Of a stretch of 64,000 nucleotides of DNA, positions 50,249 through 60,868 are shown piece after piece. A program made the position numbers and the translations under genes. The notes beneath the pieces are model-generated. The model was given only the letters and a program-made list of their open reading frames with translations. It did not search any database and was not told where the DNA came from. The stretch lies in the NCBI GenBank assembly GCA_027924585.1, contig BSBM01000461.1:8202001-8266000 (forward strand), in the 5' to 3' direction. How positions within the stretch are numbered: position 1 is the stretch's first letter; each line of letters opens with the position of its first letter. This DNA is from Larix kaempferi. Its lineage: Eukaryota; Streptophyta; Pinopsida; Pinales; Pinaceae.

Positions 50249-52241
50249 ATCCTCCATCCTTAGGAAGCAATGGTCTCCATTGCGTTAAATCCCTTATCAT
50301 ATGTCGAGCTGTGTGTCGAGTTGAGCTCTTGGTGTGACATTTGCTGAAGTGGAAAGATTGCCTTACTTTGACATCTTCAGAGGGTAGTAATTGTTGTTGA
50401 TGGATGCGCTGGAGCTGTTCAACAGTTTTGGTTGTTGTGGTATCCTTGGTATGCACCAGTGTGGATGGTTTCTTTTTGGAGGGGCCCCTTGAATGCGTGG
50501 CCTTGCACTGTAGAGGTACCCGAATAGGCGATGCTGCACTAACTTTGTGTTTTTCTTGTTTCTGCTGAGTAGAAGGATAATCTGCAGAGGTTGTGGATGT
50601 CTCCGCGATCTGATGTTCACCTTTAGTGGCAATTGCGAATAGGGAAAATTTCCCAGTGTGGGAGATTATCTTTCTTCCCTGCTCGTTTGGGGTAGGTGCA
50701 ACTATCTCTGGTATCCGATAGAGTTGTCCTCCCAAAGTGACAATGACACTGCGAGGTCGTGATTCATATACAGCATGACGCTTCCACATATATGGTTGTC
50801 CTAAAAGAACATCACATACTTCAAGTGGGGCCACATCACACAATACCTCATCTTTGAAGGGCTTGATGCCATATGGCAGGCGACATTGGTGACTGACACG
50901 GATCCTTCGTCCTTGGCTTAGCCATCCAATGGTGTATGGTTGTGGGTGTGGCGTTATTGGTAGCTCCAATCTCTTGATGACTTCTTCTGAGATCAGGTTC
51001 TTCTGGCTGCCGCTGTCCACAACAAAGTGTAGGGGAATTCCCTTCACCCACATCTGTGAGTGGAAAAGGCGCTCCTCTGCCTCCGACTCTTCAGGCTCCT
51101 CTGGCTGAATCTGTGTGGTGGCAACAACCGCACTGGGTTCTGCATCAATGATCTGCTTCCCTTTTTGCGCGGCTGTGAAATTAGGTTCCGAGTCAGAATC
51201 GAAACTGGGATCTGATTCTGAAGCTTTGATCTCAGCCACCAATGACTGTTTTGAGCGACAATCATCAGTGTTGTGCCAGGGGCTTTTGTGGAACTCGCAC
51301 CACTTCCCGGTGTCCTTCTTTGTCTTTTCTTTACCCTTCTTCGCCTGTGGTTGGGACTGGTTTTCCTTTTCTTGCCCCGTGCTCTGCGAGCCAGAGTTTC
51401 CCTTGCCCTGCTTCTGCGCAGGTCCGAAGTCACGCTTGTTCTTTTGCTGAAATTTCTGCTCAATTTTGACAGCATATCGATAGGCGGATCCGAGTGAAGA
51501 GATTTCCAGGAAATCCATCTCTATTCGGATGTATCGGTGTAGGCCACTGCGATATTTCAGTACTAGGTGCCGCTCGGAGTCCTTGATACCCAGCTTTGTG
51601 CGCAAGGTATGAAATTTGTTGGTGTACTCCGACACCGTTTGGTCCCTCTCTTGATGCAGAATGGTCCATTTTGTGTACTGGTCATCATAGTTTCCAACAG
51701 GGTAATATTGTTCTTTGACGGCATCTATAAAAGAGGCCCAAGTGGGATTGGAATATTCAAACAATCCAGACTCGTCTGACGAGTTTTGCTCACAATAAGT
51801 TTCCCACCAATTTTTGACATGGGGGACGGCCTTAAGGAGCGCAAAGATGATCTTTTCCCTGTCGGAAAATTTGTGGACAGAGAAATACCCTTCTAGTAGA
51901 TTCAACCATTTATCTAGAGCATCGGCATCGATTTGGCCTTCAAATAAAGGGATATCAAAATTAACTTGTACCTTGAAGGGAGTCGTATCTCCGAAATGGC
52001 TGCTCGTTGAGGGTGCAATTGCCGCTGTTGGCATGCGTTGAAGGATTTGGGCGAAATTATCCATCATCTCGTTCCTCTGTCGCGCGAGGGCTTCCTCGAG
52101 CAACAACTTGATAGGATCTACTGCTCCGTCGTCTCTCTTTTCTTCCGCCATAGGAGGCCGTTTGGGGCGGCGAGAGTGGTCTTCCCCAAGTGAAACTAGT
52201 TCGAGACCCAACTCTCTGTATCCTGACCTCGTTGGGGACAT
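50043..52241 (-). CDS. gag-pro: Gag-protease polyprotein, copy C20 (consensus protein)
   Basis: Open over 732 codons, with no amino-acid difference from the array consensus. At 51129 it has the silent C otherwise found only in C1, C2 and C3, about 43 kb to the left, while residue 447 is Ile, unlike those copies. That makes it a mosaic of the two marker states. Confidence 0.88.
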   Translation of the reverse strand: MSPTRSGYRELGLELVSLGEDHSRRPKRPPMAEEKRDDGAVDPIKLLLEEALARQRNEMMDNFAQILQRMPTAAIAPSTSSHFGDTTPFKVQVNFDIPLFEGQIDADALDKWLNLLEGYFSVHKFSDREKIIFALLKAVPHVKNWWETYCEQNSSDESGLFEYSNPTWASFIDAVKEQYYPVGNYDDQYTKWTILHQERDQTVSEYTNKFHTLRTKLGIKDSERHLVLKYRSGLHRYIRIEMDFLEISSLGSAYRYAVKIEQKFQQKNKRDFGPAQKQGKGNSGSQSTGQEKENQSQPQAKKGKEKTKKDTGKWCEFHKSPWHNTDDCRSKQSLVAEIKASESDPSFDSDSEPNFTAAQKGKQIIDAEPSAVVATTQIQPEEPEESEAEERLFHSQMWVKGIPLHFVVDSGSQKNLISEEVIKRLELPITPHPQPYTIGWLSQGRRIRVSHQCRLPYGIKPFKDEVLCDVAPLEVCDVLLGQPYMWKRHAVYESRPRSVIVTLGGQLYRIPEIVAPTPNEQGRKIISHTGKFSLFAIATKGEHQIAETSTTSADYPSTQQKQEKHKVSAASPIRVPLQCKATHSRGPSKKKPSTLVHTKDTTTTKTVEQLQRIHQQQLLPSEDVKVRQSFHFSKCHTKSSTRHTARHMIRDLTQWRPLLPKDGGLIQVDIGGGPPLPTGSKQSSGNFDKLLFLAVFRVLNFRSHFEALNDIFWRFGGPNGCLRHAFGPSRKL

Positions 52242-52282
52242 GCACCGAGAAACAATCAAAGAGCAGACCGCTCTGATACCAC

Positions 52283-52903
52283 TGATCCGGATTTATGTGG
52301 GAACGAAACAAAAGATAGCATATACAGAATCATATACATAGATATATTGCAAATAACACAGTGATACAGTAAACACATATTCTATTAAATAGCGGAAATA
52401 GAATAGACTGTAAAATACAATAGCTAGAATGGTGGTAGCTATCTCTGAGAAGAGATGTGGCCGCTATGCTCATTCGTGCCAAGATGAATACAAAGAGAGG
52501 CCGAAAGGGCCTATTTATCATAAGCATGAGGGAAAGAATCCCAAACATCCAAAAACCTAACCCTAGGAGATGAAGCGCCAAAAGTCATGTGGGCCCCGTT
52601 TGGGTAAGTTAGTACATCAACTTCCCGGGGTCGTAACTTTTGCATGCGATCTCCGTTTGGGGCGCTCGGTAGCCCGTTGGAAAGGTCTATCCGAGATTTA
52701 CAACTTTCGACTGGGCCTAAATGCATGCCGAAGGCAACCATTTGGTCCCCCAAATCGCCAAAAAATGTCGTTTAGGGCCTCAAAATGGCTCCGGAAGTTC
52801 AGGACCCGAAAAACTGCTAAAAATAGTAATTTATCAAAATTGCCAGAAGACTGTTTTGAGCCAGTTGGAAGAGGTGGGCCGCCACCGATATCCACCTGGA
52901 TCA
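52283..52903 (-). mobile_element. LTR20
   Basis: The primer-binding site is at 52270-52281 and the purine tract at 52904-52916. The U3 hairpin (52713-52749) has T at 52718, turning a C-G pair of the outer stem into T-G and removing the palindromic half of a TGGGCCCA site. Confidence 0.9.
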
Positions 52904-54896
52904 ATCCTCCATCCTTAGGAAGCAATGGTCTCCATTGCGTTAAATCCCTTATCATATGTCGAGCTGTGTGTCGAGTTGAGCTCTTGGTGTGACATTTGCT
53001 GAAGTGGAAAGATTGCCTTACTTTGACATCTTCAGAGGGTAGTAATTGTTGTTGATGGATGCGCTGGAGCTGTTCAACAGTTTTGGTTGTTGTGGTATCC
53101 TTGGTATGCACCAGTGTGGATGGTTTCTTTTTGGAGGGGCCCCTTGAATGCGTGGCCTTGCACTGTAGAGGTACCCGAATAGGCGATGCTGCACTAACTT
53201 TGTGTTTTTCTTGTTTCTGCTGAGTAGAAGGATAATCTGCAGAGGTTGTGGATGTCTCCGCGATCTGATGTTCACCTTTAGTGGCAATTGCGAATAGGGA
53301 AAATTTCCCAGTGTGGGAGATTATCTTTCTTCCCTGCTCGTTTGGGGTAGGTGCAACTATCTCTGGTATCCGATAGAGTTGTCCTCCCAAAGTGACAATG
53401 ACACTGCGAGGTCGTGATTCATATACAGCATGACGCTTCCACATATATGGTTGTCCTAAAAGAACATCACATACTTCAAGTGGGGCCACATCACACAATA
53501 CCTCATCTTTGAAGGGCTTGATGCCATATGGCAGGCGACATTGGTGACTGACACGGATCCTTCGTCCTTGGCTTAGCCATCCAATGGTGTATGGTTGTGG
53601 GTGTGGCGTTATTGGTAGCTCCAATCTCTTGATGACTTCTTCTGAGATCAGGTTCTTCTGGCTGCCGCTGTCCACAACAAAGTGTAGGGGAATTCCCTTC
53701 ACCCACATCTGTGAGTGGAAAAGGCGCTCCTCTGCCTCCGACTCTTCAGGATCCTCTGGCTGAATCTGTGTGGTGGCAACAACGGCACTGGGTTCTGCAT
53801 CAATGATCTGCTTCCCTTTTTGCGCGGCTGTGAAATTAGGTTCCGAGTCAGAATCGAAACTGGGATCTGATTCTGAAGCTTTGATCTCAGCCACCAATGA
53901 CTGTTTTGAGCGACAATCATCAGTGTTGTGCCAGGGGCTTTTGTGGAACTCGCACCACTTCCCGGTGTCCTTCTTTGTCTTTTCTTTACCCTTCTTCGCC
54001 TGTGGTTGGGACTGGTTTTCCTTTTCTTGCCCCGTGCTCTGCGAGCCAGAGTTTCCCTTGCCCTGCTTCTGCGCAGGTCCGAAGTCACGCTTGTTCTTTT
54101 GCTGAAATTTCTGCTCAATTTTGACAGCATATCGATAGGCGGATCCGAGTGAAGAGATTTCCAGGAAATCCATCTCTATTCGGATGTATCGGTGTAGGCC
54201 ACTGCGATATTTCAGTACTAGGTGCCGCTCGGAGTCCTTGATACCCAGCTTTGTGCGCAAGGTATGAAATTTGTTGGTGTACTCCGACACCGTTTGGTCC
54301 CTCTCTTGATGCAGAATGGTCCATTTTGTGTACTGGTCATCATAGTTTCCAACAGGGTAATATTGTTCTTTGACGGCATCTATAAAAGAGGCCCAAGTGG
54401 GATTGGAATATTCAAACAATCCAGACTCGTCTGACGAGTTTTGCTCACAATAAGTTTCCCACCAATTTTTGACATGGGGGACGGCCTTAAGGAGCGCAAA
54501 GATGATCTTTTCCCTGTCGGAAAATTTGTGGACAGAGAAATACCCTTCTAGTAGATTCAACCATTTATCTAGAGCATCGGCATCGATTTGGCCTTCAAAT
54601 AAAGGGATATCAAAATTAACTTGTACCTTGAAGGGAGTCGTATCTCCGAAATGGCTGCTCGTTGAGGGTGCAATTGCCGCTGTTGGCATGCGTTGAAGGA
54701 TTTGGGCGAAATTATCCATCATCTCGTTCCTCTGTCGCGCGAGGGCTTCCTCGAGCAACAACTTGATAGGATCTACTGCTCCGTCGTCTCTCTTTTCTTC
54801 CGCCATAGGAGGCCGTTTGGGGCGGCGAGAGTGGTCTTCCCCAAGTGAAACTAGTTCGAGACCCAACTCTCTGTATCCTGACCTCGTTGGGGACAT
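52698..54896 (-). CDS. gag-pro: Gag-protease polyprotein, copy C21
   Basis: Open over 732 codons. Asp382 is shared with C18 three units to the left. Arg727 (for Gly) in the tail results from the private hairpin change in LTR20. Confidence 0.86.
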   Translation of the reverse strand: MSPTRSGYRELGLELVSLGEDHSRRPKRPPMAEEKRDDGAVDPIKLLLEEALARQRNEMMDNFAQILQRMPTAAIAPSTSSHFGDTTPFKVQVNFDIPLFEGQIDADALDKWLNLLEGYFSVHKFSDREKIIFALLKAVPHVKNWWETYCEQNSSDESGLFEYSNPTWASFIDAVKEQYYPVGNYDDQYTKWTILHQERDQTVSEYTNKFHTLRTKLGIKDSERHLVLKYRSGLHRYIRIEMDFLEISSLGSAYRYAVKIEQKFQQKNKRDFGPAQKQGKGNSGSQSTGQEKENQSQPQAKKGKEKTKKDTGKWCEFHKSPWHNTDDCRSKQSLVAEIKASESDPSFDSDSEPNFTAAQKGKQIIDAEPSAVVATTQIQPEDPEESEAEERLFHSQMWVKGIPLHFVVDSGSQKNLISEEVIKRLELPITPHPQPYTIGWLSQGRRIRVSHQCRLPYGIKPFKDEVLCDVAPLEVCDVLLGQPYMWKRHAVYESRPRSVIVTLGGQLYRIPEIVAPTPNEQGRKIISHTGKFSLFAIATKGEHQIAETSTTSADYPSTQQKQEKHKVSAASPIRVPLQCKATHSRGPSKKKPSTLVHTKDTTTTKTVEQLQRIHQQQLLPSEDVKVRQSFHFSKCHTKSSTRHTARHMIRDLTQWRPLLPKDGGLIQVDIGGGPPLPTGSKQSSGNFDKLLFLAVFRVLNFRSHFEALNDIFWRFGGPNGCLRHAFRPSRKL

Positions 54897-54937
54897 GCAC
54901 CGAGAAACAATCAAAGAGCAGACCGCTCTGATACCAC

Positions 54938-55558
54938 TGATCCGGATTTATGTGGGAACGAAACAAAAGATAGCATATACAGAATCATATACATAGATAT
55001 ATTGCAAATAACACAGTGATACAGTAAACACATATTCTATTAAATAGCGGAAATAGAATAGACTGTAAAATACAATAGCTAGAATGGTGGTAGCTATCTC
55101 TGAGAAGAGATGTGGCCGCTATGCTCATTCGTGCCAAGATGAATACAAAGAGAGGCCGAAAGGGCCTATTTATCATAAGCATGAGGGAAAGAATCCCAAA
55201 CATCCAAAAACCTAACCCTAGGAGATGAAGCGCCAAAAGTCATGTGGGCCCCGTTTGGGTAAGTTAGTACATCAACTTCCCGGGGTCGTAACTTTTGCAT
55301 GCGATCTCCGTTTGGGGCGCTCGGTAGCCCGTTGGAAAGGTCTATCCGAGATTTACAACTTTCGACTGGGCCCAAATGCATGCCGAAGGCAACCATTTGG
55401 TCCCCCAAATCGCCAAAAAATGTCGTTTAGGGCCTCAAAATGGCTCCGGAAGTTCAGGACCCGAAAAACTGCTAAAAATAGTAATTTATCAAAATTGCCA
55501 GAAGACTGTTTTGAGCCAGTTGGAAGAGGTGGGCCGCCACCGATATCCACCTGGATCA
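54938..55558 (-). mobile_element. LTR21
   Basis: The primer-binding site is at 54925-54936 and the purine tract at 55559-55571. No variant was seen. Confidence 0.9.
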
Positions 55559-57551
55559 ATCCTCCATCCTTAGGAAGCAATGGTCTCCATTGCGTTAAAT
55601 CCCTTATCATATGTCGAGCTGTGTGTCGAGTTGAGCTCTTGGTGTGACATTTGCTGAAGTGGAAAGATTGCCTTACTTTGACATCTTCAGAGGGTAGTAA
55701 TTGTTGTTGATGGATGCGCTGGAGCTGTTCAACAGTTTTGGTTGTTGTGGTATCCTTGGTATGCACCAGTGTGGATGGTTTCTTTTTGGAGGGGCCCCTT
55801 GAATGCGTGGCCTTGCACTGTAGAGGTACCCGAATAGGCGATGCTGCACTAACTTTGTGTTTTTCTTGTTTCTGCTGAGTAGAAGGATAATCTGCAGAGG
55901 TTGTGGATGTCTCCGCGATCTGATGTTCACCTTTAGTGGCAATTGCGAATAGGGAAAATTTCCCAGTGTGGGAGATTATCTTTCTTCCCTGCTCGTTTGG
56001 GGTAGGTGCAACTATCTCTGGTATCCGATAGAGTTGTCCTCCCAAAGTGACAATGACACTGCGAGGTCGTGATTCATATACAGCATGACGCTTCCACATA
56101 TATGGTTGTCCTAAAAGAACATCACATACTTCAAGTGGGGCCACATCACACAATACCTCATCTTTGAAGGGCTTGATGCCATATGGCAGGCGACATTGGT
56201 GACTGACACGGATCCTTCGTCCTTGGCTTAGCCATCCAATGGTGTATGGTTGTGGGTGTGGCGTTATTGGTAGCTCCAATCTCTTGATGACTTCTTCTGA
56301 GATCAGGTTCTTCTGGCTGCCGCTGTCCACAACAAAGTGTAGGGGAATTCCCTTCACCCACATCTGTGAGTGGAAAAGGCGCTCCTCTGCCTCCGACTCT
56401 TCAGGCTCCTCTGGCTGAATCTGTGTGGTGGCAACAACGGCACTGGGTTCTGCATCAATGATCTGCTTCCCTTTTTGCGCGGCTGTGAAATTAGGTTCCG
56501 AGTCAGAATCGAAACTGGGATCTGATTCTGAAGCTTTGATCTCAGCCACCAATGACTGTTTTGAGCGACAATCATCAGTGTTGTGCCAGGGGCTTTTGTG
56601 GAACTCGCACCACTTCCCGGTGTCCTTCTTTGTCTTTTCTTTACCCTTCTTCGCCTGTGGTTGGGACTGGTTTTCCTTTTCTTGCCCCGTGCTCTGCGAG
56701 CCAGAGTTTCCCTTGCCCTGCTTCTGCGCAGGTCCGAAGTCACGCTTGTTCTTTTGCTGAAATTTCTGCTCAATTTTGACAGCATATCGATAGGCGGATC
56801 CGAGTGAAGAGATTTCCAGGAAATCCATCTCTATTCGGATGTATCGGTGTAGGACACTGCGATATTTCAGTACTAGGTGCCGCTCGGAGTCCTTGATACC
56901 CAGCTTTGTGCGCAAGGTATGAAATTTGTTGGTGTACTCCGACACCGTTTGGTCCCTCTCTTGATGCAGAATGGTCCATTTTGTGTACTGGTCATCATAG
57001 TTTCCAACAGGGTAATATTGTTCTTTGACGGCATCTATAAAAGAGGCCCAAGTGGGATTGGAATATTCAAACAATCCAGACTCGTCTGACGAGTTTTGCT
57101 CACAATAAGTTTCCCACCAATTTTTGACATGGGGGACGGCCTTAAGGAGCGCAAAGATGATCTTTTCCCTGTCGGAAAATTTGTGGACAGAGAAATACCC
57201 TTCTAGTAGATTCAACCATTCATCTAGAGCATCGGCATCGATTTGGCCTTCAAATAAAGGGATATCAAAATTAACTTGTACCTTGAAGGGAGTCGTATCT
57301 CCGAAATGGCTGCTCGTTGAGGGTGCAATTGCCGCTGTTGGCATGCGTTGAAGGATTTGGGCGAAATTATCCATCATCTCGTTCCTCTGTCGCGCGAGGG
57401 CTTCCTCGAGCAACAACTTGATAGGATCTACTGCTCCGTCGTCTCTCTTTTCTTCCGCCATAGGAGGCCGTTTGGGGCGGCGAGAGTGGTCTTCCCCAAG
57501 TGAAACTAGTTCGAGACCCAACTCTCTGTATCCTGACCTCGTTGGGGACAT
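55353..57551 (-). CDS. gag-pro: Gag-protease polyprotein, copy C22
   Basis: Open over 732 codons. Glu111 (for Lys, at the start of the capsid region) is shared only with C24. Val233 (for Gly) is private and lies in the otherwise invariant end of the gag domain. Confidence 0.86.
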   Translation of the reverse strand: MSPTRSGYRELGLELVSLGEDHSRRPKRPPMAEEKRDDGAVDPIKLLLEEALARQRNEMMDNFAQILQRMPTAAIAPSTSSHFGDTTPFKVQVNFDIPLFEGQIDADALDEWLNLLEGYFSVHKFSDREKIIFALLKAVPHVKNWWETYCEQNSSDESGLFEYSNPTWASFIDAVKEQYYPVGNYDDQYTKWTILHQERDQTVSEYTNKFHTLRTKLGIKDSERHLVLKYRSVLHRYIRIEMDFLEISSLGSAYRYAVKIEQKFQQKNKRDFGPAQKQGKGNSGSQSTGQEKENQSQPQAKKGKEKTKKDTGKWCEFHKSPWHNTDDCRSKQSLVAEIKASESDPSFDSDSEPNFTAAQKGKQIIDAEPSAVVATTQIQPEEPEESEAEERLFHSQMWVKGIPLHFVVDSGSQKNLISEEVIKRLELPITPHPQPYTIGWLSQGRRIRVSHQCRLPYGIKPFKDEVLCDVAPLEVCDVLLGQPYMWKRHAVYESRPRSVIVTLGGQLYRIPEIVAPTPNEQGRKIISHTGKFSLFAIATKGEHQIAETSTTSADYPSTQQKQEKHKVSAASPIRVPLQCKATHSRGPSKKKPSTLVHTKDTTTTKTVEQLQRIHQQQLLPSEDVKVRQSFHFSKCHTKSSTRHTARHMIRDLTQWRPLLPKDGGLIQVDIGGGPPLPTGSKQSSGNFDKLLFLAVFRVLNFRSHFEALNDIFWRFGGPNGCLRHAFGPSRKL

Positions 57552-57592
57552 GCACCGAGAAACAATCAAAGAGCAGACCGCTCTGATACCAC

Positions 57593-58213
57593 TGATCCGG
57601 ATTTATGTGGGAACGAAACAAAAGATAGCATATACAGAATCATATACATAGATATATTGCAAATAACACAGTGATACAGTAAACACATATTCTATTAAAT
57701 AGCGGAAATAGAATAGACTGTAAAATACAATAGCTAGAATGGTGGTAGCTATCTCTGAGAAGAGATGTGGCCGCTATGCTCATTCGTGCCAAGATGAATA
57801 CAAAGAGAGGCCGAAAGGGCCTATTTATCATAAGCATGAGGGAAAGAATCCCAAACATCCAAAAACCTAACCCTAGGAGATGAAGCGCCAAAAGTCATGT
57901 GGGCCCCGTTTGGGTAAGTTAGTACATCAACTTCCCGGGGTCGTAACTTTTGCATGCGATCTCCGTTTGGGGCGCTCGGTAGCCCGTTGGAAAGGTCTAT
58001 CCGAGATTTACAACTTTCGACTGGGCCCAAATGCATGCCGAAGGCAACCATTCGGTCCCCCAAATCGCCAAAAAATGTCGTTTAGGGCCTCAAAATGGCT
58101 CCGGAAGTTCAGGACCCGAAAAACTGCTAAAAATAGTAATTTATCAAAATTGCCAGAAGACTGTTTTGAGCCAGTTGGAAGAGGTGGGCCGCCACCGATA
58201 TCCACCTGGATCA
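57593..58213 (-). mobile_element. LTR22
   Basis: The primer-binding site is at 57580-57591 and the purine tract at 58214-58226. The U3 hairpin (58023-58059) has C at 58053, as in LTR24 and LTR1; this gives a G-U pair in the element's RNA. Confidence 0.9.
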
Positions 58214-60206
58214 ATCCTCCATCCTTAGGAAGCAATGGTCTCCATTGCGTTAAATCCCTTATCATATGTCGAGCTGTGTGTCGAGTTGAGCTCTTGGTGT
58301 GACATTTGCTGAAGTGGAAAGATTGCCTTACTTTGACATCTTCAGAGGGTAGTAATTGTTGTTGATGGATGCGCTGGAGCTGTTCAACAGTTTTGGTTGT
58401 TGTGGTATCCTTGGTGTGCACCAGTGTGGATGGTTTCTTTTTGGAGGGGCCCCTTGAATGCGTGGCCTTGCACTGTAGAGGTACCCGAATAGGCGATGCT
58501 GCACTAACTTTGTGTTTTTCTTGTTTCTGCTGAGTAGAAGGATAATCTGCAGAGGTTGTGGATGTCTCCGCGATCTGATGTTCACCTTTAGTGGCAATTG
58601 CGAATAGGGAAAATTTCCCAGTGTGGGAGATTATCTTTCTTCCCTGCTCGTTTGGGGTAGGTGCAACTATCTCTGGTATCCGATAGAGTTGTCCTCCCAA
58701 AGTGACAATGACACTGCGAGGTCGTGATTCATATACAGCATGACGCTTCCACATATATGGTTGTCCTAAAAGAACATCACATACTTCAAGTGGGGCCACA
58801 TCACACAATACCTCATCTTTGAAGGGCTTGATGCCATATGGCAGGCGACATTGGTGACTGACACGGATCCTTCGTCCTTGGCTTAGCCATCCAATGGTGT
58901 ATGGTTGTGGGTGTGGCGTTATTGGTAGCTCCAATCTCTTGATGACTTCTTCTGAGATCAGGTTCTTCTGGCTGCCGCTGTCCACAACAAAGTGTAGGGG
59001 AATTCCCTTCACCCACATCTGTGAGTGGAAAAGGCGCTCCTCTGCCTCCGACTCTTCAGGCTCCTCTGGCTGAATCTGTGTGGTGGCAACAACGGCACTG
59101 GGTTCTGCATCAATGATCTGCTTCCCTTTTTGCGCGGCTGTGAAATTAGGTTCCGAGTCAGAATCGAAACTGGGATCTGATTCTGAAGCTTTGATCTCAG
59201 CCACCAATGACTGTTTTGAGCGACAATCATCAGTGTTGTGCCAGGGGCTTTTGTGGAACTCGCACCACTTCCCGGTGTCCTTCTTTGTCTTTTCTTTACC
59301 CTTCTTCGCCTGTGGTTGGGACTGGTTTTCCTTTTCTTGCCCCGTGCTCTGCGAGCCAGAGTTTCCCTTGCCCTGCTTCTGCGCAGGTCCGAAGTCACGC
59401 TTGTTCTTTTGCTGAAATTTCTGCTCAATTTTGACAGCATATCGATAGGCGGATCCGAGTGAAGAGATTTCCAGGAAATCCATCTCTATTCGGATGTATC
59501 GGTGTAGGCCACTGCGATATTTCAGTACTAGGTGCCGCTCGGAGTCCTTGATACCCAGCTTTGTGCGCAAGGTATGAAATTTGTTGGTGTACTCCGACAC
59601 CGTTTGGTCCCTCTCTTGATGCAGAATGATCCATTTTGTGTACTGGTCATCATAGTTTCCAACAGGGTAATATTGTTCTTTGACGGCATCTATAAAAGAG
59701 GCCCAAGTGGGATTGGAATATTCAAACAATCCAGACTCGTCTGACGAGTTTTGCTCACAATAAGTTTCCCACCAATTTTTGACATGGGGGACGGCCTTAA
59801 GGAGCGCAAAGATGATCTTTTCCCTGTCGGAAAATTTGTGGACAGAGAAATACCCTTCTAGTAGATTCAACCATTTATCTAGAGCATCGGCATCGATTTG
59901 GCCTTCAAATAAAGGGATATCAAAATTAACTTGTACCTTGAAGGGAGTCGTATCTCCGAAATGGCTGCTCGTTGAGGGTGCAATTGCCGCTGTTGGCATG
60001 CGTTGAAGGATTTGGGCGAAATTATCCATCATCTCGTTCCTCTGTCGCGCGAGGGCTTCCTCGAGCAACAACTTGATAGGATCTACTGCTCCGTCGTCTC
60101 TCTTTTCTTCCGCCATAGGAGGCCGTTTGGGGCGGCGAGAGTGGTCTTCCCCAAGTGAAACTAGTTCGAGACCCAACTCTCTGTATCCTGACCTCGTTGG
60201 GGACAT
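58008..60206 (-). CDS. gag-pro: Gag-protease polyprotein, copy C23
   Basis: Open over 732 codons. Ile193 (for Thr) is the only amino-acid change. A silent G at 58415 (His codon of the linker) is shared with C24 and C25 and is absent from all copies to the left. Confidence 0.87.
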   Translation of the reverse strand: MSPTRSGYRELGLELVSLGEDHSRRPKRPPMAEEKRDDGAVDPIKLLLEEALARQRNEMMDNFAQILQRMPTAAIAPSTSSHFGDTTPFKVQVNFDIPLFEGQIDADALDKWLNLLEGYFSVHKFSDREKIIFALLKAVPHVKNWWETYCEQNSSDESGLFEYSNPTWASFIDAVKEQYYPVGNYDDQYTKWIILHQERDQTVSEYTNKFHTLRTKLGIKDSERHLVLKYRSGLHRYIRIEMDFLEISSLGSAYRYAVKIEQKFQQKNKRDFGPAQKQGKGNSGSQSTGQEKENQSQPQAKKGKEKTKKDTGKWCEFHKSPWHNTDDCRSKQSLVAEIKASESDPSFDSDSEPNFTAAQKGKQIIDAEPSAVVATTQIQPEEPEESEAEERLFHSQMWVKGIPLHFVVDSGSQKNLISEEVIKRLELPITPHPQPYTIGWLSQGRRIRVSHQCRLPYGIKPFKDEVLCDVAPLEVCDVLLGQPYMWKRHAVYESRPRSVIVTLGGQLYRIPEIVAPTPNEQGRKIISHTGKFSLFAIATKGEHQIAETSTTSADYPSTQQKQEKHKVSAASPIRVPLQCKATHSRGPSKKKPSTLVHTKDTTTTKTVEQLQRIHQQQLLPSEDVKVRQSFHFSKCHTKSSTRHTARHMIRDLTQWRPLLPKDGGLIQVDIGGGPPLPTGSKQSSGNFDKLLFLAVFRVLNFRSHFEALNDIFWRFGGPNGCLRHAFGPSRKL

Positions 60207-60247
60207 GCACCGAGAAACAATCAAAGAGCAGACCGCTCTGATACCAC

Positions 60248-60868
60248 TGATCCGGATTTATGTGGGAACGAAACAAAAGATAGCATATACAGAATCATAT
60301 ACATAGATATATTGCAAATAACACAGTGATACAGTAAACACATATTCTATTAAATAGCGGAAATAGAATAGACTGTAAAATACAATAGCTAGAATGGTGG
60401 TAGCTATCTCTGAGAAGAGATGTGGCCGCTATGCTCATTCGTGCCAAGATGAATACAAAGAGAGGCCGAAAGGGCCTATTTATCATAAGCATGAGGGAAA
60501 GAATCCCAAACATCCAAAAACCTAACCCTAGGAGATGAAGCGCCAAAAGTCATGTGGGCCCCGTTTGGGTAAGTTAGTACATCAACTTCCCGGGGTCGTA
60601 ACTTTTGCATGCGATCTCCGTTTGGGGCGCTCGGTAGCCCGTTGGAAAGGTCTATCCGAGATTTACAACTTTCGACTGGGCCCAAATGCATGCCGAAGGC
60701 AACCATTTGGTCCCCCAAATCGCCAAAAAATGTCGTTTAGGGCCTCAAAATGGCTCCGGAAGTTCAGGACCCGAAAAACTGCTAAAAATAGTAATTTATC
60801 AAAATTGCCAGAAGACTGTTTTGAGCCAGTTGGAAGAGGTGGGCCGCCACCGATATCCACCTGGATCA
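60248..60868 (-). mobile_element. LTR23
   Basis: The primer-binding site is at 60235-60246 and the purine tract at 60869-60881. No variant was seen. Confidence 0.9.
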
